This document shows positions 35,978 through 49,300 of a stretch of DNA of 64,000 nt, in pieces; the first letter of the stretch is position 1, and each line of letters begins with the position of its first letter. The DNA lies in NCBI GenBank assembly GCA_947561395.2, contig OX387185.1, positions 46,510,602 to 46,574,601 of the forward strand, written 5' to 3'. The DNA comes from Buxus sempervirens. Its lineage: Eukaryota; Streptophyta; Magnoliopsida; Buxales; Buxaceae. Position numbers and translations under genes: made by a program. The notes under the pieces are model-generated. The model had not been told where the DNA came from and made no database searches. It worked only from the letters and a program-made list of their open reading frames with translations.

Positions 35978-38037
35978 TCTGAAGATCTCAAGCAATTCAA
36001 TAAGAATGAAAGCAAACAAACATGCATATAAAATTCCACAAAAGGAAAAAGAAACAAGAAAAACAAAAGCATATATCAAGTACTAAAGATCAAAAAATAA
36101 ATCACAAAACTAAGCTTAGAAATTGAAAAGTCCAATTAATTATCAAAATAACAGATATCAAACTGGAAATTAACCAACACCAATAGGAACTTTACAGACA
36201 CCATTAATCCGCATGAATAAAGTTTTACCGAAAAAGTGAAAAAGTGAAAATAAAATTAAATAAAAAGGTTTCTATGAAACAAAAAGTAAAAATACGAAGA
36301 TAAAATCTTATCCACCCATTCTAACCCATATCCTGATATCAAATTCTTCCAATCCAACCAAAGCAGAGCTCCAGAGGAACAGAACCAAGATAGAATAACC
36401 TTACCCCAACAAGTATTCTTATATGAATATCTATATGAACATTAGTGAAGCAAATTTGCAGGTCTCACCTAAATAAGAATATGAAAGAAGAGAAGAAACA
36501 AGGCAAAAGAAATGAAATATAAGGAAGTATATCTCGACCGAAGAAAAAAGCTAATTATATCTCTATTTCCAATCAAAATATAAAAAAAAAATATCGTGGA
36601 AATTGTTAAAACAGAGTCACAAACCCCAAACCAGACAGAGTGATTTTAAGTTCATAAACAAGCATGACAAAGAACCACATTTGACAAGAAAAAAAAAACT
36701 ATTGGTTTTAGTTCGGTTTTGGTTTATATAATATAATTTAAAAAAAAAACCATGGCATTTTGATTATGTTTTGGTCTAGAGTATATTTAATTGAATTGGT
36801 TTCGATTTATCTCAAACCCGAAATCGGAGCTGAACTTTTGTCATCCCGACAAATTTCATTCCGATCCCCGTATGCATATTATTTGTTCTATCAGTTGAAA
36901 CAAAAAACTTAACCAGGAATTAATCTTATAGGGTTGGTTTTTTGTTTATTGTTTTCTATTTTATTTGGTTTTTATTTTTTACCTTTTCAGTTTTAATTAT
37001 GATAAATAGCTGGTTTTATTTGAGTTTTTATTTTTTTAACTATGCCGTTTAATATTCTAAAGAGCTGGTTTGATTTTGAGTTCTTTTTTTTAGTGTGACT
37101 AGGTCTAGATTTCAACTGCTGATTGGGTTTCTTCTCAGAGAACATGAAGTTGGAAAATGGTAGCTTTTACTTATAATAACTAGCAGAGTGCACGTGCAGT
37201 ACTGAACGTCGTGAGAGGGAACAGTTGCGTACCTATTGAGTTTTAGAAAAATTGAGCATTTTGCTTACCATGAGTGTGTGTCATGGAAAGGCTTTGTGAG
37301 CATTTTGCTTACCCCTTTATTATTGTATCTTCATGATTGTGTGTCATGGAAAGGCTTTGTGAGAAGGATTTGTGAGCATTTTGCTTACCCCTTTATTATT
37401 GTATCTTCATGATTGTGTGTCATGGAAAGGCTCAGCCCATTCAGTTACCAAAGAGATCAATCTCATAAATCCTTCTCTGATCACAAATCACTGAAAGACG
37501 GTGGCCGTTCTACACATTCAACGCTTTCATTAAGAGCAATCCGGCCAATAACAAATGGATCTAGTGCAGCAAGTTTGATCATGTAAGAGACGTAGATCCA
37601 AAACCATATAAACGCAAAATAACTTAACGAGAAGAGGAAGAAGATGGTGGGATTTCGGCCAGACCTATTTAGAGATAATCCTTAAACACTGTTGTCGAGG
37701 TTGTAGATCATGGTTCGCAAAGTCACGGTGTATTGGTTGTCCGGTCCGCAGTTGGCGAAGAAGAGATAATCCTTTCTCAACTTTTGTAGTAAACAGGATG
37801 CGTATTCTCATGGAAGAAGGCTTCATCGCGAGATGGCCGGAGTCACGGAGGGCAGAGACGACGTTGGAGGGAACAGTTCCAAACCGATGGATGGGTTCTG
37901 GACGATTTGAGGTAGTATTGACGTTTGTATCCTTCTATTGTACTTTTTAATTAATGAAACATGGCAATGGTATAAGGGCTTTTTAGGAAAATAGAATATT
38001 TCACTTTTTAAAACACGCACTCCCCTCTCTTTACATT
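35978..38037. other. GME 5' flank and repeat-rich intergenic DNA
   Basis: Probable 5' UTR intron and promoter of the GME copy up to about 36500. 36690-37100 holds decayed GGTTTTGGTTT-rich MITE remnants. 37252-37436 holds tandem repeats of a unit with GAGCATTTTGCTTACC and GTGTGTCATGGAAAGGCT. A Helitron-like end on the minus strand (CTAG at 37180-37183, then GTGCACGTGC palindrome) starts at 37180; its other end is not clear. No gene seen. Confidence 0.45.
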
Positions 38038-38087
38038 GTCCCACATCGGCTGGGAACTTTCCGTTCCCAGACGATTTTCCCTATAAA
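38038..38087 (+). promoter_or_regulatory. snRNA-type USE plus TATA box
   Basis: GTCCCACATCG (38038-38048) exactly matches the plant snRNA upstream sequence element, and TATAAA follows at 38082-38087, 33 bases later. That spacing is the one known for Pol II-type plant snRNA genes. No U-snRNA sequence is recognisable downstream; it may instead drive HAC fragment D or be a chance or transposed copy. Confidence 0.45.
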
Positions 38088-38289
38088 ATGCCTACTCCCT
38101 TCACTTTATAAAGTTTTTAATTAATAAGATGGTTCGACCGCTTTCAACTACGTCTGGTTCAACCAAAGTAAATTTTGATTATGTATTTTCAAAATTCGGT
38201 TAATTAACGTAAACTAGTCAGATTTTTAATCTATACTCTATACTATATATATGATATAATGGGAATACCCAATAAGCGATATTTGTTTT

Positions 38290-39010
38290 TCTCTACAGAT
38301 TCCGTTTTAAGGCAATTCTTCTCGCTTGGATCGCGCGCTCTCTCTTTCAAGAGTCCAGAGGTTTAACGTTAGAAGTACTGGTGAGTGATCTGAAAATTTA
38401 AAATTTTCGATTATTGTATCTGCAAAACTAGTAGCATTGGTGTAATGTAGATGTCTTTAGTACCCATCCAGTATTCGTTGGGCCTTTTTGAATTTTTTTT
38501 GGTACTAGTAAGGATTTGTTTTTGTTTGTTAAGGTTTTGTGATGACCGCATGGTGCAGTTTCGTTTCGTTTTGAGATAGTGGAATCGTTCTTATCTTTTT
38601 CAGCCGTGGACGTAGGCTAAAAGCCGAACCACTTACATCTTGCGAGATCGATCTCTGTGTTTTGTGTGTCTCTTGTTTTTTTGCTTCCATCTCGTTTGTC
38701 TATTTCCTTACATGCAAGTGGGTTTTCTTTCTTCTCTTTTGTGGAATTTGGCTGTTTGTCTGAAGCTTGATGAGTTTAAATTATTAATCATCTAGGTATG
38801 TTCTTTGGCCTAAAATTAAAATCAAAATTGTATGGTAGGATAAGTCTCAGCATCAGTGGGGACTGATTCTTCATTGTAGTGGCCGATGATTGGTTGACAT
38901 GCATTGATTCAGGTCTAAAATTAAAACTTTAAACAATGCCATGCAGCAAATTAATTAATGATCTTTAAGTAGATCAATTTAATCTGCATTTGAAGCAAAT
39001 TAATCGATGA
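38290..39010 (+). pseudogene. HAC fragment D: 5' non-coding part only
   Basis: 38719-39010 matches the leader/intron region of HAC copy C (about 42780-43085) and copy B (about 26215-26405), including GGAATTTGGCTGTTT, GGTATGTTCTTTGGCCTAAA and ATAAGTCTCAGCATCAGTGG. The preceding part (38311-38392) looks like a 5' UTR exon followed by a GTGAGT donor, but differs from copy C. No HAC coding exon follows before copy C. A fourth, incomplete trace of the cluster. Confidence 0.6.
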
Positions 39011-39309
39011 TCTTTAAGTTCTTTCCTTCCTTTAAGAGGTTTTTTAATTAAGATGTTTTTCGTATGAAGCTTTATTCAAATCAATGGGTCCATTTTAGAA
39101 GAAGAATTCTAAATTTGTCGTCCACCCCTAAATGACCTCCCAATGAAGATGCACGGGGCACAGTGATGGAAGCTGTGAATTCTAAAGGAATATTTTAGTC
39201 ATGAAATAGATTGATAAGTTCTTAAACAAAAACAAAAATAGAACAAGAAGAAATATGTTAATACATTAAACCGAAGATAAATAATTATACTAAGAAGGTA
39301 TTTGTGCGA

Positions 39310-39343
<34 letters not shown>

Positions 39344-40500
39344 AAGCTTAAAAAAGATTATTGTAGATTATTTATAATAGTTTATGTAAAATTTATTACT
39401 TCTTTAAGCAAATAATTAGTAGTACATACGTCTAACGTATAAATTACTAGCTAGTGGCATGTGCAATATTGAACATATGTAATTGAAAAGGAGATCTGCG
39501 TAATTGCTTGCTTGGAACATATAAGGGCTTAAAAATTGTTTAAGGGTAAAAAAAACAAAAAAGACCATGTTACGTTAGCAAATTGGGCATTCGAAGGTTG
39601 TTTTAGAAAAAAAAAAGTATGTATTGACACATTCTCATAGGTACCACTTCCTATTATGTATCGTCGTGAAACGGATTCACTCATGCCGTTTCAATAAGGT
39701 TGTTCCACACCCCAAAACACCATCCCAACTAAGAGTTCATATTGTCTATAGCGTACATCGCTGTAGCAAATGTCCAACAAGTGAGACGACGTGGGGCCCA
39801 CCACACATTCACTTTGGTTAGCCTCGTGCATTGTGTGTCTCGCTATCGCTACAGCCTATGTGCACTGCAAACGATGTGCACCCCCAACTAGTGGTTTCAA
39901 AGTACCACTGATTCTAGTATAAGAGGAAATGTATTCATAATATAGATATGCATAAATAAGGAGTTTGGAAACGAGTTAAATGGGTTTAGCATAGACTACA
40001 TAACACATTTATTTATCCATCATAAATAGAAATGTAATTGGGTGAGTTTAAAAGACCCTAACCCCCACCCACCCCTATGAACCAGTTGTTTTACCCATCC
40101 TAAGCACGGGAACCTTCTTTTTAAATAATATATTAAAATAGCTACTACAAGATACCGTTTCATCTGGAGCTACTAAGTGGTTACAGCATGAAACTTGCGG
40201 ATGGATGGCACTTTTCAATAGTGGGGCCCACACCCCAAAATGCATCTCAGCCAGTGGTTTCACTGAACCACCGGATTTTGTCTCTAGAAGATGCTCACCT
40301 ACTACGGTGATCGTATATAGCATTGGGATGTTTTTTTAATGGTAACGAAATGCAATTAAATCTTTTATAGCTGGAATTTACTCTTTTACTGGCTGTTTTT
40401 TGTTATGGGTAAATGTATCTTATTTCTTATGTTGCCTTCTAGAGTGGCCATTCCCAGATAAAAGGAAAAGACTTCATGAGTAGGTTGAAATTGATAAGGG
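39011..40500. other. AT-rich intergenic DNA with microsatellite
   Basis: An (AT)n run lies at about 39310-39340. No gene, and no convincing structured RNA. Most of 39451 onward may belong to a Helitron-like element on the minus strand (next entry). Confidence 0.4.
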
Positions 40501-40866
40501 TGGGTTAAATATATATTTCAAGAAATTATTGATTTTAAATAAATTATTTTAATATGGGGCCCAAAAGGGCCACTGGAGAAAGAATTGGATGTCCATGTGG
40601 AGGAGAGAGAATGTGATTTTTTAGGACTCTAAAAAGATGAGGATTAATCATATAATTTTAATTTAGTTAAAGATAACATTGGAAAAAGGGCCATATCCAC
40701 ATGGAGGTAATAGAGAGGTAATATATATTTTAAGGAATTATTGATTTTAAATAAATTATTTTAATGTGGGGCCCCAAAAGGACAATTGGAAAAAGAAAGG
40801 GATGTCCACGTGAAGGAGAGAGAATGTGGTGTTTTGACTCAGCTTTTTATATTATATATATATATC
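39451..40866 (-). mobile_element. Candidate Helitron-like element
   Basis: On the minus strand the right side starts with an ATATATATAATATAAAAAGC stretch and then CTCTCTCCTTCACGTGGAC, typical of plant Helitron 5' regions, and the left side ends GCACATGCCACTAGCTAG before T. Contains the paired repeats at 40505-40840 that relate it to 33535-33805. The exact 5' TC and the 3' hairpin are not convincing. Confidence 0.35.
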
Positions 40867-41214
40867 TAGCCATATTAAACTTGCTCCTAACTCTATTAGG
40901 TTGGTAATGGGCAAGTATGTTGATCCAATTATATCATAAAATATGGTAGTATTAGTGCTTTTAAATAAAATATTTAAATTAATTAATATATTCGCCCATA
41001 AAATATATACTTTATATGGAATATATATGAAAAACATATATTTTAGTGGACAAATGTCAAGTTAAGGGTTGGTTAGGGTCGGGTTGGACTAAACGATAAA
41101 CTCGATTAGCAAATTTAGGGTTATTAACCACTAACCTCCCTTTACCATCCCTAATTGTAGAGAGGTTGACCGTTGACCTGCCACATATCCATTTGTAAAA
41201 AGTTCAAAATGTAC

Positions 41215-42000
41215 AGGGAAAATTATTGAAAGGACTCTCTTTTTCCATGTGTTTACAAAAACATTCCTAAAAAAATTCAAATGTTAGAAAACGTGCAACT
41301 TTTTTCGTGTAACTGTGTTTCAGTCTGAAATCAGTGTAGCTTGATTAATCGCATAATTTACGATTAATCAAAATCACTGTAACACTTTTTAAATTTTTAA
41401 AGTTCAAAAATTGTTCTTCGATTTTCATACGAATAATCGAAATTGAATGAATGTACGAATATTGAATTGGGCTTTAATCGTGTGTTGATCACGTGTCCAT
41501 GAATTTCGATTAAACAAAAAACAACGATTTAAGAATCCGGTTAATCGAAATTTCAAATCATCGAAGGATACATGTTAGATCTTCAAGGATATTTTAGAAA
41601 TCATCGACGGATACAAATATGATATTCATGGGATACATACAATGTTAGGTTGACCATCATGAAAACCAGCATGATCATCATAGGATATAAGTTTTATCTT
41701 CAAAAAATACAAGTTTAATAATCCACGGATACATGTTAGTTTATCGTGAATCTGCGATAATCGTCGTGACGTTTCGATTAATAGAAAATACCACCCGATT
41801 AATTGACAAATCTCAATGTTGATTATTTGATTGGTGTAATTAAATATTTTGTCGGTTAATTACAAAATTTGTGATTAATCAAGCTACAGTGATTTTAGAT
41901 TGAAACACAATTACATGAGAAAATTTGCATGATGTCTGACTCTTCGAAACATGTTTTGAAAATACATAGAAAAAAGGCGTTACTTTCCATAATTTTCACA
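41215..42000. mobile_element. Long-TIR MITE with TTAATCG-rich core
   Basis: Arms of about 150 bp: the left begins GGGAAAATTATTGAAAGGA and the right ends TACTTTCCATAATTTTCACA. Both contain GTGTTTCA.TCTAAAATCA-like and CTGTAGCTTGATTAATC. The core repeats CGATTAATCGA and GGATACA words. The most complete member of the family seen at 16686-17300 and 24522-24680. Confidence 0.7.
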
Positions 42001-42113
42001 AATGTATATCAGTTCATGTTCATAGTTTGGTTAGAGCTGGCAACGGGTCGGGTCATAATCGGATTGGGGTTAAACGGGTTGGGAGGTAAAAAGAATCTTT
42101 TTCCTTTTTGAAA

Positions 42114-42270
42114 TTGGTTTTTAGTGATATCTTTTCAAAATAATTCAGATTCATTCATCCAATTCTTAATAATTGATTTTTAATGATATTATTTAAAACA
42201 ATTAAGAATCAATATTATCTTACTATTGGTCAGGAGTTTCTTCTTTAAAAAACTTATCACTAAAAACCAA
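42114..42270. mobile_element. Short MITE with perfect 16-bp TIRs
   Basis: Starts TTGGTTTTTAGTGATA and ends TATCACTAAAAACCAA, perfect 16-bp inverted repeats. The interior matches one arm of the 16325-16669 element, so this is an internally deleted relative. It sits about 50 bp upstream of the probable HAC copy C promoter. Confidence 0.7.
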
Positions 42271-42309
42271 TTTTCTCTCTTTTTTTTTTTTTTTGTTTTT
42301 CCTCTATCC

Positions 42310-43317
42310 TATTGGACTCTATTTAAGCGTGGAGATCTTTTTGAATTGAAAGACTACCGCGAGACTTAACGACGGGCGATCTGAAAGCTCTCATGGGTAC
42401 GTTCTCCAACTTCCCTTTCCCGTGCCCTATAATCAGAGAGTTTCTCAAGAACCCTGAAGGACTTTTTCACTCAATCGGAGAGTTTCTCAAAAACCGCTAC
42501 GTAGGTTTAGTGGTTTCTTATCTCTATGATTTCTCCTCCATTGCATTACGATTTTATCGTTCAAGGATCCATGATAGCTTAGTAAAAACATGTAGACAAG
42601 TTTCTATTAGCTGGGCGTCTCTTCAAATATTTTGATATGAATTTGTGTTTTGACTAGGCTTTCGTGCATCAAGTGTTGTAGTAAAGCCTTGATTGCCTCA
42701 AGGGTCCGTCATCTTCGAAGGGATAGACTCCATTGGCTTTCTTTTGTGGTTTAAAATTTTCTTCTGCCAAACTCGTAGCAGTGGGGTTTCTTTCTTCTCC
42801 TTTGTGGAATTTGGCTGTTTTTCTGAAGTTTGATGAGTTTAAATTATTGATCTAGGTATGTTCTTTGGCCTAAAATCAAGATCAAAATGTATAGTAGGAT
42901 AAGTCTCAGCATCAGTGGAGACCGATCCAAAATGTGGCAGAGATATTTATCTGATTCTTCATTGTATTGGCTGATGATTGGTTGATATGCATTGATTCTG
43001 GAGGCAAGGTCTAAAATAAAAACTTTAAACAATGGCATGCAGCAAATTAAGTAGATCAATTTAATCTGCATATGAAGCAATTGTTTCTTCATATCACCTC
43101 ATGGATTTTCAAGATTCAGCATTTTCACATGGTCAAATTCATGTGTAGACCTTCTTTTTTTGCCCTTTATAATCTGCTATTTCTATTTCAAGAGTAATTT
43201 TTTTTTTCATTTAGTCAAATATGGTTGTCTATGATCTTATGACAAAATCACCATCATCATGAAATAAGCAACCTTGGCAATAATGAAATTCTAATGTGAT
43301 GAATGCATTATTTACAG
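42310..43317 (+). promoter_or_regulatory. Probable promoter, leader and first intron(s) of HAC copy C
   Basis: A TATA-like CTATTTAAGCG lies near 42318. An 80-codon frame at 42393-42635 starts soon after; it does not splice in frame to the first HAC exon at 43318 using the GTTTAG donor I see, so it is more likely leader sequence (upstream ORF) than HAC coding. From about 42525 to 43317 the DNA matches copy B and partly fragment D. Confidence 0.45.
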
Positions 43318-43335
43318 GTTAACATAAACAACCAG

Positions 43336-46300
43336 ATGGACCCATTGGTGCAGATGTCCAGCCAGATACCAAACTATTGTATTCCAAACTTTCCTGGTCT
43401 TTTCCAACTGTTACAACTTGGAGATCTTCACAATAACTGGAGAGAGGAGCCAGGAATATCTTACCTACGCGAAATCATGAGGCACAAAATGTAAGTTATG
43501 TACTTCACATTAAATCACGACTTCTGAAATTCAAGTCTCCAGAATCCAAATAGAGTTTATTTTGGGTGTGGATTACTATGTACCTATCCTTTCACCTTCA
43601 ACATGATGAAAAATATTTTTAAAAGATGTATCAAATTTCATTCCAGTGCTCTATGTGACCATTTGAATGCTTTTGTAGTTGTGAACGTTTCTTGAAGGAA
43701 CCAAAAGCTCCTAAGTGGGGTGAGAGAATATTTGAAGATGTGACATCACTGGAGACCATGTTATTTTATGCTGCTACTTCAAAGGTTTGTCCTTTCTAGA
43801 GCTATTTGAGTTAGATGCTATTTTAATCTAAGCATTTTCGATTGAGCCAAGTCACCTCGAGGCAAAGCTATAGGGCCGCCATACATATTAAATTTGGTCA
43901 AGTCAGTTGTAGAGTATTGTGGCTGTTGATAGAATAAATTGGAATGGCTTGGTTAAATCAATCGACTTTAGATTGATTTACTTGGAAGGTTTTCTGAATT
44001 TAGCTCCAATTTTGCAATAAGTGGTAGAAAATTTAGATGCAATCTTTAACTCATGTGTTTGTATTTATTAAATAGGAGGAATATATGGATCTACATACAT
44101 TTGATGAACGGCTATTGACCGCAATCAGACAGTCCGTACATGGTCGTGACAGCATTCGACCAAAATCAAGACAGTCTATGTTGGGGAATGCAACTTGTGA
44201 CCATCAGCAAGATCAGCAGTTCTCTATGTGTGATGAGTGGAGGAATTCCGATCAGAAGTGCCATTATGATGCTTGTTCTGTTCTTGAATCTGATTCTCAT
44301 CCTTTTGACCATGGATTAGGAAATCAAAAAATTCATACAAAAAGATCTTATTATAGTAGAGAGACTAGTGAGCCCGCTAGTGATACTTTAGAGCTTTTTG
44401 TGAAATGTATGAAAACGAAGCTTTCCCCCCCTCCATTTTTGCCTGAGAATGAAACTTCTCATTTGCTTGCTTCTTCCATGGAACAACCCCATGCTTCCCA
44501 AGGACTTCCACAAATGCCGCAACAGCTTGATATGGTTGACTCCGTTCTATCTGAGTCTAAGCCAGCACTAAAACATGACATTTCTGCTCCAGAATCTGAT
44601 AATATAGAAAAAGAAAAGTCACAGAAACAGAAATCAATGGTATCTTTGGTAGAACTTTTCACTTCAGAGCAAATAGAGGCACACCTACTGAGTCTGATGG
44701 AGTGGCGCAATCAGGTAATGTACAGTAGTCCTTAATTACTGCTATTGATCAATCAATAATATCATGCATTTTTCCTTTCGAGTTGAATATCATTAGAATG
44801 ATTTAGCTAATTAAGATTTGTAGAATTGTTTCTGATATCTGGGAGAAACACAATATGTTAACCTTTTTAGTCCCATTACTGGTGATTACATGATAAATAT
44901 ATCTTAGTTGATGAGAAAATTTATGTACTGATGAATTTGTTTGACTGTGTTTCTAAAGATTTTGTCACAGTACAAGATTATTAGAAAGAGGAAAAAGAAT
45001 GGTAAAATGGTTTGTAATGAGTCATATAATATCAATCAAAAAATATATTGAACCCAAAATTTGAGTTAAATTTCTTATTCAATAATTGTCTTTGGAGACA
45101 TGGGAAAAATACCATCTCCTTCTCTTATTCTTGATTGCAAAGCATAGACCATAAATGAACTTTAGCTCCACACACATGCTTTCTTTTACTGCACCCATTT
45201 AGAAAACAAGTGTAGTGTATATTGGGGACAATGTATCAAATGCTTTCTTCAAGGAAATTTATGTCCTATTTGCATGCTTTTTATCTGATACTTACATATG
45301 CAAGTAAATATAAATATTATTATCTCAGGGGCCAATCTAGGTTTTAAATATTGGTCACTTTGTTAATTTTTCATCACCTAGACAATCACCAGGCCAGGTC
45401 ATTGTTCCAAGTGCCTTAATTGGGGTCTAGGCAAGCAATAGAAAAAAGAGTAGGTACTCCTGGTGCACTGCTTTACAAGGAAAATATTTACGTCACCATT
45501 TCTTTATAATTAGTTTAATGTATTTGTTGGGGAGGAAGGTATAGAATGGTTTCTTAGTGACACTCTTCTTACATGTATGCCATTTTTCTTGTATATACTA
45601 TGATATTAGTTATTAACTCATGATATTTGAATATTCTTATTGCTGTTACTTTAATAATTAAATCAAACAGTGACAGCCCATGTGCCACTCAGGCTATGCC
45701 TATGTTGTTTTGTTTACTGCATAATGTAGCTAAGTTTCTTGTGTCCACCACAACCTGGACAATGGCCCAAAATATATTCCTTTACTTTGTTACTTGCTAT
45801 AGAGTCTCTTGGTTGAGGTTATATATGCCATAGTATATGTGCCTCACACAACTTAACTAATTGGGCACCTATTAAATTCTGGCTAATCTATATAAGACTA
45901 GTTGGAACACCTTAAAACCTTGATATATTGCAGAAGAGGTTATGCCTGCTCTTTCTTTTAATGGAGGAGGCATGTCAGCATAGTGAAGTTGATCTTTTCT
46001 TTTGGTGAATCTAGATAAGGCTTAGTAGATACAAGGAGGAGGGCATATCTATTTTGGAAATTTTAAAATGATATAAGCAAATTGAAGCCAATCAGAGGCT
46101 GGAAATAATAGAATAACAGTGGCAAAGCCATCCAAAAGAAAAGTTTTCTTCTGAAACCTCCCTTGGCTATGGAGTCTGGTATCTAATTCACTGAGTTTGA
46201 CACCAAGGAGAACTAGTTATTTGAAAAAGAGGCCACTTATAAATTTCGATAGAAAAAAATATGACAATTATTAAAGATAACAGGACATAGAGCTTCAAAC

Positions 46301-49300
46301 CTGTTTATTATTCTAAATTATTAGTCTTTCATGATCCCTTTTTAGATGCCGGATGTCTCTTGGTTATAATTCCCCCAGAATTTCCATTTCATGTCCCATC
46401 TAAGACATAAAAGAAATCACCAAAATTACACCTCGGATTCTTAGGTTGAAGATGCCTAAGAAAGAGCTTATGAAACACAGCTCAATTAACATTCATGAAT
46501 GGTATGAATCATCTCACCTTCGTTGTACACCTTTCAGAAGAATATTTCAATTATTTGTCTAGGTATACCATTTAGACTAAAAAGGCCGACCAGAAATAGA
46601 CACTGTTTTCTAGCAAAGATTTCTTTCCATATTGGTCACTCGCTTCCTTTATTTCAGCGTTGGTGATGCATGTGTAATAACTCCACATATCTCAGCAAAT
46701 TTTTCTTGGAAACAATATAATTATTCAAAAGAAACTTAAAAAGTCATGATTTTTTTAATCTTTATGTGTTTTGCAGTAAAATTATATCTATTTGAAGGCT
46801 CTCACCAATATCTTTATAATAATATACATTTTCAATAATTTTAGTGAATTTATTGATTTTATTTTAAAACTGATAATAGAAAGATAAATACTAATAAAAA
46901 ATTTTTGAACAGAAATTGTTTGTTCTTAATATTTTTAAAACTAAGAATAAGAATTTTTTAACTTTTTCCTTAGTTAAACGCGTGTAGGAGTACTATATGT
47001 GCCACCCTCTTGTATTTTCTAAGGAAAGAGGCCATACAAATGTTTTTTAAGTTCGGAAGAAGTATGAACCTCCAGATGATATCTTGTGGGAATTCATAAG
47101 AAAAAATTGGATGATAATCAAAAATAGCATTAGAGGTTTGAAACTTCCCCTTTCTTATTATCAATAAATATTAGAAATCTATAGTCGTATAAAGGAGATA
47201 AAATCTTTATTTTCACATCTTTGGGTAATCTGAAACCCTCAAATATAAAGAGATGCTGGCCTTATTGGCACGATGGGTAAAGGATGGGCAACAGGGAGCT
47301 GAGTTTGGTAGGATATAAATTGCTTTACCTTTGTAGCAGGTCACTCTATGTAGGCATAGTAACTTTTAACACCCTAGAAATCCTGCCAAACTCCCAATGG
47401 TATATGTAATCACCTGATTAGAAACCACAGTTGATATAAGTGGAAAGATAACCAAAAATATATATTTCTAGGAGCAACATATTTTTTCTCTAAGACATAA
47501 AGATAGGGAGATGCACTTTCCCCATTCTTTTTTTTATATAGTTAGTTTATTATAATTATGTAATCACCGGTCAACTTTTATGCTGGCCAAAGGATTGGGG
47601 CTTCTTTTGGGCTTTAAGGTTGAAAATGATGAAATATAGGTGGTTCAGTTGAAACCGCAGATGATACGTTGATACCTTTGTCAGACTTCTCATAACCAAC
47701 TTAGAGCATTTAGATGCATTCTTTGGTGCTTTGGGCAGTTTTCAAACATCGCGTTAATTTATCAACAAATGAATTAACCGCAGTGGGGAAGTTGATATGT
47801 ATGAATGAGCTAGCAGTCAATTTGTGATATCTATTGGGATCTTTACCTTTGAGGAGCCTGGGCATGCCCATGGGATTTTCTTAGAAGAGGAATTGACATG
47901 GATAAAGTAGTTGAAAGATTCAAAAAATGAAAAATAAAATAATAAAAGAAAGCTATCACCATGGAAACAATTGTTCCTCACAAAAGGAGGTAAGTTAGCA
48001 CTTGAGTTTCACAAAATAGTCTCTCTCCTTATTCACTTTACCAGTGCCAACAGCAGAAAAATTGAAAGTGTTTGAATGGATTTTATTTGGCAGGGAAGGA
48101 GTGACAAATTTGAATTCCATGTGGTAAAATGGAGAAAGATCTATATACTTGAATTAGAGGGGCGGTCTTGGACTTTTGGGCTGCAGACTTGTATTCTAGT
48201 ACACAAGTCATTGTTGGGGAAGTGACTGGCAGTTTTAGTGTGGAGAAAGATAGTCAATAGAGAAAGTAATTGCCGCAGTTGATGGTGAGGAGAACAGGTT
48301 GAGATAGAGAACAAGCAAAGTTGTGGAAAGGCACAGGGTGGGATTACCGAAGGGAATGGTCACGGTACAAGAATCCTTCTGACAAAGCGTTGAGCTTTTT
48401 GGCAGAGAAAGGCTCTTCACTTGCATTCTGGTCAGATTGGAGTGTTGAAAGAAACCATTATACCTTTCTTTCCCTTAGTGTTTTCAAGTAATGGTCAAAA
48501 AATAAGATGTGGTAAAAGATTTATTTGGTAATGAGAAATGTGATGGCATCAGACAGTCTGGATCATGGTATGTTGGATCCTTCAAAGAAATTAAAAGTGA
48601 AAACCTTCTAAGCTTTGTTATTGGTTCATGGGAGATTACCTTCCCCTTGGTAGTTGGTAGTCCATTTTGATCAGAAATATTCCTCAAAGGTAGCTTTTTT
48701 CATTGTTAGCAGCCTTAAACAAAATTCTGACAATTTCTCAGCTATTTTCAAAGAACTGATACATCCGAAATAGATGTATACTATGCTGCAATAAGGAAGA
48801 GTCAGTGGATCATATATGTATTGTTCATTTGCATCAAGGGTGTAAGAGAAAAATAACCTGAGGAGATTGAAATTAAAGTGGTGCACATGAGAAAAGGTCA
48901 AAGTTCTGTGTGAGCAGAAAAAACATTATATTCAGTGTGTGACATGAGATTATTCAACTAGATAATTTTGCGAGCAAAATGCAGCACAATGGTTCAGTGG
49001 ATAGGAAGACTGTGCTATATCAAAAAGATCAGGAATTACTTAATGGAAATATTTACTGATAGGTGGTCTTTTTTTTCCTGAGGTTTAACTTGATTATCAG
49101 CAGTTGTTTGGGTGTAAAGCTAATAGGCTATATTATCCTTATACATGGAGTGTGGTATTTAGATGAAATTCTTACAAAACACAATCACTACATGTCTCTT
49201 TACCAATCCAAGAAGGAAAACAAAAAAGATTTGCTCAAATTGGGTACTATTTCCAATTATAATAACGTAATCATGCTTGTTTTAAACGCTAGGGTTAATT

